From contig CAAGIS010000237.1 of NCBI GenBank assembly GCA_900769985.1, positions 1-20,669 of the forward strand: 20,669 bases of DNA. Direction: 5' to 3'. This DNA is from Spirochaetia bacterium. Lineage in GTDB: Bacteria; Spirochaetota; Spirochaetia; Treponematales; Treponemataceae. A program made the position numbers and the translations under genes. Positions 12,949 to 19,603 of this stretch are shown here, piece by piece (position 1 is the first letter of the stretch; each line of letters opens with the position of its first letter). The notes beneath the pieces were generated by a model, which made no database searches, was not told where the DNA came from, and was given only the letters and a program-made list of their open reading frames with translations.

Positions 12949-15267
12949 TTATGATGCAAAGCCGATTTGCCCTGCTCCGTTTTTGCGTTTTTCATCCTGA
13001 ATTTTTACAAGTTCGCCAATGATATACTGGGAATTAAGCTTTTCTTTTGGAACAAAACGGATTTTTCCGCTAACAGAACCAAAGTCGCCCGGAGTAACAG
13101 TTGAAAAGCCTGAAAGTTCTTTTATCTGTTCTTCTGAAAAGTTGAATTTTGAAAAGAAACTTGAAAGCAAAGTTGAAATTCCTTGCGAGTTTAATGCCTT
13201 GAATTCGCTTATGATGTGGAATCTTCGCTGCATTGCAGGATCCATAATTTTGCGCAAGTTCGTTGTACAGATACAGATTCCGCTGAATTCTTCCATTTGA
13301 GTAAGGAATTCGTTTACCAATGTTCTTTCCCAGGACTGTTTTGCGCCTGTTCTGTCGGCAAAGAATGAATCTGCTTCGTCGAACAATAGAATTGAACCTG
13401 TTGATTCAGCTTCTTCAAAGGCTTCTGCAATCATCCGTTCAGTCTGTCCAACATAAGGTCCTAATAAATCAGAACAGCGTTTTAAAAGAAGCGGCTTTCC
13501 TAATGTTAAAGCAATATATCGTGCAAGTTCAGTCTTTCCGGTTCCGCTTAAACCGTAGAAAAGCATTCGGATTCCGTCTGATTCTTCATCCTGATTTTCT
13601 ATTCTGTAATCTTCAGCCGCTTTTACCATTTCAACGATTTCAGAAGCAGCAACAGAAGTGTTCAGGACAGACAAATCATAGGATTTTTTTACTGCATCGC
13701 GGATTTTCTTTTTGCCGTACAGAAGCGACGAATTTGCTTCAAGAACGGATTTGATGTCGGTTTTTACTTTTGATTCGTTTCCTTTTTGATAGTCAAGCGA
13801 ACTGATTGCCTTTACAACATTATCGACAGACGCTCCAGTTATCTGGTATTTTCCACACATATCAAGAACATCGTTTTTGAGGTTCACAGGAATTCTTACA
13901 TTTTTAAGTTTTCCTTCCGCAATTGAACGCAGCGTTTCTTTTGGCATCGACTGAAATTTTATGCTGTAAGTAAATCTTCTGAGAGTGCTTTCGTCGATTT
14001 CGTTTGTGTAGTTTACAATCCAGATAACTTTGTTTTCTGAAGTTTCAAGCATTTTGTTTACAGTTCCTTTTTGCGGAGAACTGAGCGGCATCCCGAAAAA
14101 TCCGACTCCTTTTGTCTGAAGAACATTTTCTGCCTCGTCAACAACAAGAACAGAATCATCTTTTTTTAAAGAAAGATAGCAGTTCAGGCGGCTTAGTGCT
14201 TTGGCTTCAACATTATCCTGCTTTTTTGAGATTTCAAGTTCGTTCTTGTAAGTTGACATTTTCAGCCCGGCCTGTTTTACAAGTGCTTTTGCGTATTCTG
14301 TTTTTCCAGAACCTGCTGCACCGTAAAGAAGAATATTGCAGGAATTCTTGCTTTTTAAAAGCTGAACTGCAACATCTGTCTGTTTTTGAGACACGCTGAA
14401 AGAATCAGGCTCATACGCTTTTACAGATTTTTCATTTTTTACGATGTCGGAAAAGTAAAGACGCAAATCTTTTTCGTAAATGGCATCGATAGCATCTCCA
14501 TCAATATTGCCGTCAGAGTCAAGTAAACCGAAAGATTTAAGCTTCTGGTCTTTTTTAAGAAGAAGACGGATTTCTTTCTGGTTTAAACCGCTGCATTTTG
14601 AATAGATTTCAATGCGGTTAATTGAATCCTGATTGAAAAAATTGTTGCACACCTCGTAGATTTCTTTTACGCTCTGAGTTTTAAAAGCAACATTGAGAAG
14701 TTTTGATTCGCTTGCACTGAGTTTTAAAGTCTCTGATACAAACTGAACTGCACTTATATCTTCTATAGCGTTTTTAATTCTTTGAGGAATTTGAATTTTC
14801 TTAGAAACAACAGATTTTTCAGTGAAAGTTTCTGGGTTTGTAAAAAAAGTAAGTGCTACAACTTGTGAAAAATAGAATTTGCTTCCTGAAAACAATACGC
14901 GGACGAGATTTATATCTCTTTTTGTATCAGTCTCCCAGCGGGCACAATTTTCATAAATGCTCTGGTCTTCCCTGTAATTATTTTTAAGGCTTCCTCTGCA
15001 CATAAAAGGATGCCTGTATCTGCTGCTTGATGGAGTAAACGGCGTGAGGACTTTTGTTTTTACAAGATGGCTGATAATCGCATTCAATACATTTTCTGCG
15101 TGGGCATTTAAATTTAATCTATTTATTAAAGCATTGTATAATACCTGACATTCTTCATCGCGTTCAACATCTATAACATCTAGCGTAAGCTGATAAAGGT
15201 AGTATGCCAAAGTCAATGCATCGTTTTCTGAACATGAGCTAACTTTTAAAAGTGCGTTTCCTAACAT
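12949..15267 (-). CDS. Tandem AAA+ ATPase with unknown N-terminal domain and C-terminal IGF tail
   Basis: This 772-residue protein carries two AAA+ modules after an N-terminal region of about 290 residues that I do not recognise. Module 1 has Walker A YGAAGSGKTEYAK (K near 321), Walker B SVLVVDEAENVL (near 376) and LRRFTYSIKF as the likely arginine-finger segment. Module 2 resembles SpoVK/classical AAA: YGLSGTGKTELARYIA (near 575), pore-loop stretch SDLLGPYVGQTE with an aromatic Tyr, Walker B ILLFDEADSFF (near 627), and MDPAMQRRFH. Both ATP sites look complete. The pore loop suggests threading of polypeptide substrates. The protein ends NGAGQIGFAS; IGF is the tripeptide by which ClpX docks on ClpP, though there it sits in an internal loop. 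The start at 15267 follows an AAGGG site; an in-frame TTG at 15309 has none. It lies between a sigma factor gene and clpP on one strand. Confidence 0.82.
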   Translation of the reverse strand: MLGNALLKVSSCSENDALTLAYYLYQLTLDVIDVERDEECQVLYNALINRLNLNAHAENVLNAIISHLVKTKVLTPFTPSSSRYRHPFMCRGSLKNNYREDQSIYENCARWETDTKRDINLVRVLFSGSKFYFSQVVALTFFTNPETFTEKSVVSKKIQIPQRIKNAIEDISAVQFVSETLKLSASESKLLNVAFKTQSVKEIYEVCNNFFNQDSINRIEIYSKCSGLNQKEIRLLLKKDQKLKSFGLLDSDGNIDGDAIDAIYEKDLRLYFSDIVKNEKSVKAYEPDSFSVSQKQTDVAVQLLKSKNSCNILLYGAAGSGKTEYAKALVKQAGLKMSTYKNELEISKKQDNVEAKALSRLNCYLSLKKDDSVLVVDEAENVLQTKGVGFFGMPLSSPQKGTVNKMLETSENKVIWIVNYTNEIDESTLRRFTYSIKFQSMPKETLRSIAEGKLKNVRIPVNLKNDVLDMCGKYQITGASVDNVVKAISSLDYQKGNESKVKTDIKSVLEANSSLLYGKKKIRDAVKKSYDLSVLNTSVAASEIVEMVKAAEDYRIENQDEESDGIRMLFYGLSGTGKTELARYIALTLGKPLLLKRCSDLLGPYVGQTERMIAEAFEEAESTGSILLFDEADSFFADRTGAKQSWERTLVNEFLTQMEEFSGICICTTNLRKIMDPAMQRRFHIISEFKALNSQGISTLLSSFFSKFNFSEEQIKELSGFSTVTPGDFGSVSGKIRFVPKEKLNSQYIIGELVKIQDEKRKNGAGQIGFAS

Positions 15268-15342
15268 TATTTTTACCCTTTTACCCGATATGGGTTTGCT
15301 AATCAACAATAAGAGCGTTTATGCCCTTAATCATCAAATAAC

Positions 15343-15379
15343 AGTTTAGGGTTTGTCATTTAATGACATTCTCTAAACT
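15343..15379. repeat. Two-part inverted repeat between sigma and AAA+ genes
   Basis: AGTTTAG (15343-15349) pairs with CTAAACT (15373-15379), enclosing an internal loop and then TGTCATT (15354-15360) with AATGACA (15362-15368). There is no U-tract on the minus strand, so it is not a standard terminator; it may be an operator or a processing hairpin for the downstream AAA+ gene. Confidence 0.6.
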
Positions 15380-15399
15380 TCCATTTTTTATGTTAAGCT

Positions 15400-16113
15400 T
15401 TAAGCTGCACGATTTATGTAATCGTATGAATAAGTTAAATCTTTTCTTAAACTTTCAAGAGCATTTTTTTCAATCTGTCTGATTCGTTCTCTTGAGTAAC
15501 CCATAAGTGTGCCGATTTCTGAAAGACTCATAGGTTCTTCTCCGTCTAAACCGTAACGCATTATTATGACAGACTGCTCTTTCTGTTTAAGATTTTTAAG
15601 CATTTTGTTTAAAAGAATTTTTGTTTCTTTGTTACAAAATTCTTCTTCTGGAGTTGGAGTTTTTTCATCTGGAATGAACGAAGCAAGCGTTATCTCGTCA
15701 TCTTCGCTTTTTCCGATATTTTTGTCTAAACTTGCAATATTCCACTTGGATTTTTTCATTTCGTTGAATTTATTGCCAGGGAATTTTATGCATTTTGAAG
15801 TTTCCCGGATTGCTTTTTGAATATAAGCCGTTATCCAATTTACCGCATAAGTAATTACCTTGGTGTTGTTTGCAGGATCAATTTTTTCAACAGCATGCAT
15901 AAGCCCCATAGTTCCTTCGATAATCAAGTCTTCAAGATCCATGAAACTTTTATATTTGTGTGCAATTTTTACGACAAATCTCAAGTTTGCTTCTACAAGT
16001 TTTCTTTTAGCGTTTTCATCACCACAATATGCTTTTGTGATTAAAGTTTTTTCTTCTTCTGCGGTTAATAAAGCAAATTTTTCAATTTGTTTATAGTAAT
16101 TATATTCTGACAT
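15400..16113 (-). CDS. Alternative RNA polymerase sigma factor, sigma-70 family (RpoH/RpoS-like size)
   Basis: This 237-residue sigma-70 family factor lacks region 1.1, so it is an alternative rather than the primary factor. Region 2 spans about 38-104: LVEANLRFVVKIAHKY, MDLEDLIIEGTMGLMHAVEK, then the promoter-melting and -10 segment ITYAVNWITAYIQKAIRE, where the usual WWIRQAI is changed to NWITAYIQKAI, closer to the RpoH style. A short region 3-like linker (120-165, acidic, DEKTPTPEEEF) leads to region 4: LKQKEQSVIIMRYGLDGEEP and the helix-turn-helix LSEIGTLMGYSRERIRQIEK (196-215), which contacts the -35. A promoter and a roughly 200-nt leader precede it on the minus strand. The AAA+ and ClpP genes follow on the same strand, hinting at a protein-quality or stress context. 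Its own regulon cannot be read here. Confidence 0.9.
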   Translation of the reverse strand: MSEYNYYKQIEKFALLTAEEEKTLITKAYCGDENAKRKLVEANLRFVVKIAHKYKSFMDLEDLIIEGTMGLMHAVEKIDPANNTKVITYAVNWITAYIQKAIRETSKCIKFPGNKFNEMKKSKWNIASLDKNIGKSEDDEITLASFIPDEKTPTPEEEFCNKETKILLNKMLKNLKQKEQSVIIMRYGLDGEEPMSLSEIGTLMGYSRERIRQIEKNALESLRKDLTYSYDYINRAA

Positions 16114-16312
16114 TGCTATACCTCAAATAAATTGCATCTGAAATAAAAACCTTTTCGGTAACCAACATTTATCTTATCACTGTTTTATCCAGGCGTGATT
16201 CCTGTCAGCATTTTCGCGCACTCGTTTCTCGGAACGAGCCTACTTGCTTTTTTTCCTTCTCTAAAAATGTCAAAGAACTATTAAAAAATGAATTTTAGTA
16301 TGGGTGATTAGG
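16114..16312 (-). promoter_or_regulatory. Long 5' leader of the sigma factor gene
   Basis: About 200 nt separate the predicted transcription start (near 16312) from the ATG at 16113. The leader RNA contains a CTCGTT/AACGAG stem with a 6-base loop (16221-16238) and a CAGG/CCTG hairpin around ATCACG near 16190-16204. The ribosome site (GAGGTATAGC before the ATG) is ordinary. Long structured leaders of rpoS and rpoH genes mediate RNA-thermometer or sRNA control in other bacteria; here this is only suggestive. Confidence 0.45.
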
Positions 16313-16318
16313 ACATAT

Positions 16319-16347
16319 AATATAGTTGCGTTTTTCCCAATTGTCAA
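16319..16347 (-). promoter_or_regulatory. Promoter of the sigma factor gene
   Basis: On the minus strand TTGACA (16347-16342) and TATATT (16324-16319) are separated by exactly 17 bp, a near-consensus housekeeping promoter. A plus-strand TATAAT (16316-16321) overlaps the -10, but it has no good -35. Confidence 0.75.
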
Positions 16348-16459
16348 ATTTTTTTTAAAAAAAAGTGATTTTTTTTTAATTTGCCTTAAAAGAATTGATT
16401 TTTGTGCCGGTTTTTAAAGGCAGCAGTTAAACAATATAAAAGAAAAAAGGTTACAGTTG

Positions 16460-16484
16460 GTCGCCAAAAAAGCGACAATTTTTT
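16460..16484 (+). terminator. Possible plus-strand hairpin terminator
   Basis: GTCGC (16460-16464) and GCGAC (16472-16476) form a short stem with a CAAAAAA loop, followed by AATTTTTT. The stem is only 5 bp, so it is weak. What it would terminate is unclear; it sits just before a short reading frame with a strong ribosome site at 16533. Confidence 0.4.
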
Positions 16485-16532
16485 CTTCCCCTGAATTAAA
16501 TAAATTAATTTCAAAGGAAGGAAGAAAGAATT

Positions 16533-16604
16533 ATGAAAATTGAAATTAATCCACTATGTAATAGATTTCCCTTAATTTTTCTCCACAAGAAGAAAATTCC
16601 ATAA
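16533..16604 (+). other. Short reading frame with strong ribosome site, possible gene-start remnant
   Basis: AAAGGAAGGAAGAAAG directly precedes an ATG at 16533 that reads MKIEINPLCNRFPLIFLHKK and stops after 23 codons. The first seven residues look like an ordinary bacterial gene start, but the rest is the reverse of the 3' end of the minus-strand gene 16546-17205. I interpret it as the 5' end of a gene cut off when the minus-strand gene arrived, or as a chance match. Confidence 0.3.
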
Positions 16605-17205
16605 CTCGGACATATTCTTTTTTTTCATCCCCCTTTTGAGAAACCTTGTATGTAATCGAATCGTTAATTATGTATTCATCGTAAGAATCATAACCAATCC
16701 AGTTTTTGTGCTTTATAGATTTTACATTTCCGTTACTGTCAAGAGTGTTAATCTGTTCATGACCGTCTCTTTCCACTGAATGAAGAAGTTTTTTGCCGTC
16801 TTCGGTGAACTCTGCAAATCCTTTTGAACCGTCAGAAAATTCTTCATAATATTTGTGTTCAGTTTCTGAATAACGCCTTGTTCCGGTAATCTTTTTTCCG
16901 TCTTCAAGAATCTCAATGTCGGCATTTTTTTCATTTCCCGGAACAGAAAACTTTATTTTTGTCGTTGTATTTTTTTCAAGTCTCTTAAGACTTTTAAGGC
17001 GACCGTGAAAGTCAAATTCCATCACTTCCGATAAAACCGTCTCATCGCCTGCGTTACCAGAATCATCCAATCTAGGAATATTCTGCACAGTAACAGGCAT
17101 TCCGTTAATTTTGTTGTAAGTGATGATTCTGTAGGGCATAACATTTTTTACAACCATTTTTCCATCAAGAATAAAACTGATGCTCTCTTCAAATTTTGGA
17201 CTCAT
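16546..17205 (-). CDS. Protein of unknown function, 219 residues, repeated-strand type
   Basis: I do not recognise this protein. The start at 17205 (MSPKFEESISFILDGK) is chosen because GGAGG lies 5 bases upstream; the frame is open 48 codons further, but that part includes an intrinsic terminator and dispersed repeat DNA shared with 19726-19813, so it is not coding. The protein is hydrophilic and built of short beta-type segments ending in charged turns: MEFDFHGRLKSLKRLEK, EILEDGKKITGTRRYSET, EFTEDGKKLLHSVERDG and TLDSNGNVKSIKHKNW. This recalls the YD/MORN-like strands of antitoxin or wall-associated repeat proteins, but no family can be named. No signal peptide is visible. It lies just inside the accessory toxin-antitoxin region. 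Confidence 0.65.
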   Translation of the reverse strand: MSPKFEESISFILDGKMVVKNVMPYRIITYNKINGMPVTVQNIPRLDDSGNAGDETVLSEVMEFDFHGRLKSLKRLEKNTTTKIKFSVPGNEKNADIEILEDGKKITGTRRYSETEHKYYEEFSDGSKGFAEFTEDGKKLLHSVERDGHEQINTLDSNGNVKSIKHKNWIGYDSYDEYIINDSITYKVSQKGDEKKEYVRVMEFSSCGEKLREIYYIVD

Positions 17206-17241
17206 TTTTCCTCCGTGAGGGACTACCTCATTCTGCAAGAT

Positions 17242-17273
17242 AAAAAAAGCCGAAAAACTTAATTTTCCGGCTT
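17242..17273 (-). terminator. Intrinsic terminator upstream of the 219-residue gene
   Basis: On the minus strand AAGCCGGAAAA, TTAAGT loop, TTTTCGGCTT form a stem with one bulged base, followed by a T run (17248-17242). It lies 37 bp before the gene start and about 13 bp after a predicted transcription start, so it either ends the toxin operon to its right or acts as an early attenuator. Confidence 0.8.
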
Positions 17274-17292
17274 CCAATTTGATGGGAATATT

Positions 17293-17320
17293 AATATAGT
17301 AATTTTTTTTGGAAATGCAA
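17293..17320 (-). promoter_or_regulatory. Possible promoter before the terminator and 219-residue gene
   Basis: TTGCAT (17320-17315) and TATATT (17298-17293) on the minus strand, 16 bp apart. Predicted start is near 17286. It overlaps the dispersed repeat copy C1, and 20 bp of its -35 region are missing from the related copy C3. Confidence 0.4.
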
Positions 17321-17321
17321 A

Positions 17322-17430
17322 TTTTTTTTAGAAATTTATTCATTTTCAATCATTTAGTAGAAGTAATATTAGATGAACAAATTATTTTTATGAAATGTTT
17401 TGGATGGTTGGTTTGGTGTTTTATTATGAT
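17322..17430. repeat. Cassette-end repeat C, copy 1
   Basis: The segment around 17330-17396 matches 19741-19813 (copy C3) at about 85% by eye, and its right part (17362-17430, with AAATTATTTTTATGAAATG and TGGATGGTTG) matches 18452-18512 (copy C2). It abuts the 3' end of the zeta-like toxin gene. Confidence 0.75.
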
Positions 17431-17438
17431 ATTATAAC

Positions 17439-18005
17439 TTAATTTTTTATCAAATTAAGTATTTTTGTTTGTGACCATAATTTATTGGGGTAAATAGAAA
17501 ATTCAGATTTATGTTTTCTGATGATTCGAACAGGCTTATCCAATGAATTATCGTAAACATGTAAAATATCGCATAATTCAATTAATTTTTTAATGTTAGA
17601 TATTGAACCATAATATCTACTGAGAATTTTATCTTCTGGAACTTCATGACCGCCGGATGCTACCCTTGCATTTACGCGTTCAACATTGATTTTAGGATCA
17701 GCAGTCAGTACAAATACGCATTTTATAAAATACCCAGCCGCTTTTGCTTTTTCCAGAATATCTAATTTATATTGAGAAGATAGAACTGTTTCAAATGTAA
17801 AATCTTCCTTATTTTTTATAGAGTCATATCGTTTTTCATCAACAAACTTTGCTGCATCAATCACAGACATTCCGGTTGTTCTTACAACATCATCCGCATT
17901 TGTATAATTACCAATGATATCAAAAAATTGAGTTATAGTACTTTTTCCAGAACCATTTGGTCCTGCAATAACAAGAAGCATTGGTTTGCGTTCTGCTACA
18001 TTCAT
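17439..18005 (-). CDS. Zeta-toxin-like P-loop kinase (COG4185 type)
   Basis: This 188-residue protein has a P-loop NTPase fold of the zeta-toxin/COG4185 group. Walker A is GPNGSGKST at 15-23, preceded by the strand MLLVIAG. Further family-like stretches are NADDVVRT (36-43), the FTFETVLSS strand (about 69-77) where the group has its substrate-binding acidic residue, and RVASGGHEVPEDKILSRYYG (about 114-133), with a conserved Gly-rich/Arg lid. Zeta toxins phosphorylate UDP-N-acetyl sugars; many COG4185 members are uncharacterised. The start lies 3 bp after the stop of a 69-residue gene, so the two are one operon and probably a toxin-antitoxin pair, although the partner is not a classical epsilon antitoxin. 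The 3' end abuts repeat copy C1. Confidence 0.8.
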   Translation of the reverse strand: MNVAERKPMLLVIAGPNGSGKSTITQFFDIIGNYTNADDVVRTTGMSVIDAAKFVDEKRYDSIKNKEDFTFETVLSSQYKLDILEKAKAAGYFIKCVFVLTADPKINVERVNARVASGGHEVPEDKILSRYYGSISNIKKLIELCDILHVYDNSLDKPVRIIRKHKSEFSIYPNKLWSQTKILNLIKN

Positions 18006-18008
18006 AGT

Positions 18009-18218
18009 TTATCCCAATGTTACTGACTTTGAAGCAGCATCATATCTGGCAACAGGTTTATTGCAAATTTTAGCTTTTTGGATGGCAGCCTTAACAGCTT
18101 TTTCTGCTCTTGTATCCATTTCAATATCATTAGCAGTAAGAATTTGCTTCTTTGATTTAGAATCTACAACTGTAACGACAGTATCAACATTTCCAATTTT
18201 TACAGTAACTTGTTTCAT
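18009..18218 (-). CDS. Small partner (putative antitoxin) of the zeta-like protein
   Basis: This 69-residue protein starts at 18218 (MKQVTVKIGNVDTVVTVVDS), fixed by GGAGGT just upstream; a longer in-frame form from 18302 lacks a ribosome site. It has an N-terminal beta hairpin with alternating valines, a central helix (RAEKAVKAAIQKAKI) and a C-terminal strand ending YDAASKSVTLG. I do not recognise a named family. Being first in a tight two-gene operon before a zeta-like kinase suggests an antitoxin or regulator. Its promoter lies in repeat copy A, with an 88-nt leader. Confidence 0.7.
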   Translation of the reverse strand: MKQVTVKIGNVDTVVTVVDSKSKKQILTANDIEMDTRAEKAVKAAIQKAKICNKPVARYDAASKSVTLG

Positions 18219-18311
18219 ATTAATACCTCCATCATAATCAGTCTGCCTTTTTTGTTCTTCTGTAATACAGGCTTTAAATTTTTCATACTTTATAAACCAC
18301 AATCTGTAATC

Positions 18312-18448
18312 TATTATATCATATTTTCACAAAAAATCATCTGAAATACTAACATTTATATTGCCACACAGATGTACAAGTGTACTTGCATATCGTTTTT
18401 TTATAACGGATTTCGATTAACATTATTTTATCAAACATTTCAAAGTTT
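18312..18448 (-). repeat. Promoter-bearing repeat A, upstream of the zeta-like module
   Basis: This 137-bp segment is about 88% identical by eye to 19118-19252. On the minus strand it carries TATAAT (18318-18313). A near-palindrome CAAGTGTACTTG (18377-18388) and an outer CATCTG/CAGATG inverted pair lie upstream. It directly adjoins repeat copy C2. Confidence 0.85.
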
Positions 18449-18451
18449 GCA

Positions 18452-18512
18452 GTAATATAAAATGAGTAAATTATTTTTATGAAATGATTTGGATGGTTGA
18501 TTTTGTATTTAA
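18452..18512. repeat. Cassette-end repeat C, copy 2
   Basis: It contains AAATTATTTTTATGAAATG (18468-18486) and TTGGATGGTTG, both shared with copy C1; its left part resembles copy C3 (ATGAGTAAATT). It touches the stop codon of the DUF2442 gene on one side and repeat A on the other. Confidence 0.8.
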
Positions 18513-18818
18513 TTATGCTACAGAAATAATATCTTCCGTGTTGTAAACAAAGCCATGTTCATACATATATTCAGGGGCACAATCAATTTCGCCATTATTC
18601 CAAGTTACAATACCGTATTCAATTTTGGGATTTTCGTAAACTTCGGGATTTTTTAATGGTTCAAAAACTTCTCCCTCAAGAATTGTTGTATCAAAAAGTT
18701 TCGTAACTCCGTCTGAAAACTTTAAAAGGTAAACACCACTGTACATGTGCCGTACTTCAAGAACAGTCAGCATAGGTTCCAGATTATCAGAATATACAAT
18801 TCCGTTTTCTTCATGCAT
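18513..18818 (-). CDS. DUF2442-family protein
   Basis: This 101-residue protein matches the DUF2442 pattern: a strand VLEVRHMYSGVYLLKFSDG, then KLFDTTILEGEVFEPLKNPE, YGIVTWNNGEIDCAPEYMYE at the C-terminal half. The start ATG follows a perfect AGGAGGTGA site. It is the second gene of an operon with the DUF4160 gene, 21 bp downstream of it. This DUF4160-DUF2442 order recurs in bacteria and is considered a candidate toxin-antitoxin pair. The biochemical activity of neither is established as far as I know. Its 3' end touches repeat copy C2. Confidence 0.85.
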   Translation of the reverse strand: MHEENGIVYSDNLEPMLTVLEVRHMYSGVYLLKFSDGVTKLFDTTILEGEVFEPLKNPEVYENPKIEYGIVTWNNGEIDCAPEYMYEHGFVYNTEDIISVA

Positions 18819-18839
18819 ATATTCACCTCCTGATATTGT

Positions 18840-19100
18840 CTATGAATCAATCTTATCAAAATGCTTATTCTGAACTGCAAGATTCCATGCAGCATAAGCT
18901 TTTTCTTCGTTTTTCTTTAACCATTCCTGAACGGCTTTCAACTGCTTTGCCGGTATTTCTCCAGCCAAAAGAGTACCGTCTATTGCAACTGATGCACGGA
19001 ATTCTCCATAAAAAACATGAACATGAGGTTTATTATGATGTTTTATATCATTGAACATCATATAAATAACAATTCCATCAAATCGTTTTAGTTCAGGCAT
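18840..19100 (-). CDS. DUF4160-family protein
   Basis: This 86-residue protein fits DUF4160: a short strand start MPELKRFDGIVIYMMFND, the His-rich hallmark HHNKPHVHVFYGEF (25-38), then a strand SVAIDGTLLAGEIPAKQLK and a C-terminal helix with AVQEWLKKNEE and WNLAVQ. The His cluster could bind metal or act in catalysis. An AGAGGAA site precedes the ATG and a -10 (TATAAT, minus strand 19124-19119) lies 18 bp upstream, so the leader is very short. It heads the operon with DUF2442. Which of the two is toxin and which antitoxin is not clear. Confidence 0.85.
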   Translation of the reverse strand: MPELKRFDGIVIYMMFNDIKHHNKPHVHVFYGEFRASVAIDGTLLAGEIPAKQLKAVQEWLKKNEEKAYAAWNLAVQNKHFDKIDS

Positions 19101-19117
19101 ATTTTTTCCTCTATTTT

Positions 19118-19252
19118 TATTATATCATATTTTCACAAAAAATCATCTGAAATAGTAACATTTCTATTCTACACAGATGTACAAGTATACTTGCAAAGCG
19201 TTTTTCATACCGGATTTTTGATTAACATTATTTTATCAACATTTCCAAGTTT
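19118..19252 (-). repeat. Promoter-bearing repeat B, upstream of the DUF4160/DUF2442 module
   Basis: Second copy of repeat A. It holds TATAAT (minus strand, 19124-19119) and a perfect 12-bp palindrome, CAAGTATACTTG (19182-19193), where copy A has one central change (CAAGTGTACTTG). The CATCTG/CAGATG pair is also kept. The copies differ in several single bases and small gaps, so the duplication is not recent. Confidence 0.85.
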
Positions 19253-19265
19253 TTCTGGAATACTG

Positions 19266-19311
19266 ATAAAAAAGGGGCTATCTAATAACATTATATTATA
19301 GACAGCCCCTT
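19266..19311 (-). terminator. Strong intrinsic terminator of the coiled-coil gene
   Basis: On the minus strand AAGGGGCT (19311-19304) pairs perfectly with AGCCCCTT (19279-19272), and the stem continues inward with GTCTA/TAGAT and TAA/TTA. A T run follows. It ends transcription of the gene at 19380-19583 before repeat B. Confidence 0.9.
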
Positions 19312-19379
19312 AACATAACAATATTCTAATTATAGAATCAGATACCTTTAACTAGTTCTTATATTAACATAACATTCAA

Positions 19380-19583
19380 TTACTTGTCTTCAGATTCCCT
19401 TCTTTTTGCATCTTCTACACGTTTATCCAATGCTCTTTCATATGAAATCATACCAGCTAACTGTTCTCGTAAATTATTTCTCTCTGTTGAATCCAATTTA
19501 GAATTTGCTAAATCCTTTTCAGCCCCACGAATACGTCCTCTAATGTCTTTTTGTTCTTGTTCCAATTTTTTTGCACTTTCCAT
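19380..19583 (-). CDS. Small charged coiled-coil protein
   Basis: This 67-residue protein is almost entirely charged helix (MESAKKLEQEQKDIRGRIRG, then a middle with NNLREQLAG and the end RVEDAKRRESEDK), with heptad-like spacing and no hydrophobic core, membrane segment or signal. A perfect AGGAGG (19591-19596) precedes the ATG and a strong terminator follows, so it is a real, separately expressed gene. I cannot assign a function. Size and context allow an antitoxin, a small regulator or a phage-type accessory protein. Confidence 0.65.
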   Translation of the reverse strand: MESAKKLEQEQKDIRGRIRGAEKDLANSKLDSTERNNLREQLAGMISYERALDKRVEDAKRRESEDK

Positions 19584-19603
19584 AAAAAATCCTCCTAGAT
19601 TTT

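Noticed and set aside
13019..14399. Plus-strand frames of 93-144 codons inside the AAA+ gene
   Set aside because: Antisense shadows of a gene with both ATPase modules clearly encoded on the minus strand.
17206..17349. 48-codon N-terminal extension of the 219-residue gene
   Set aside because: It covers an intrinsic terminator and dispersed repeat DNA shared with 19726-19813; the start at 17205 has a GGAGG site.
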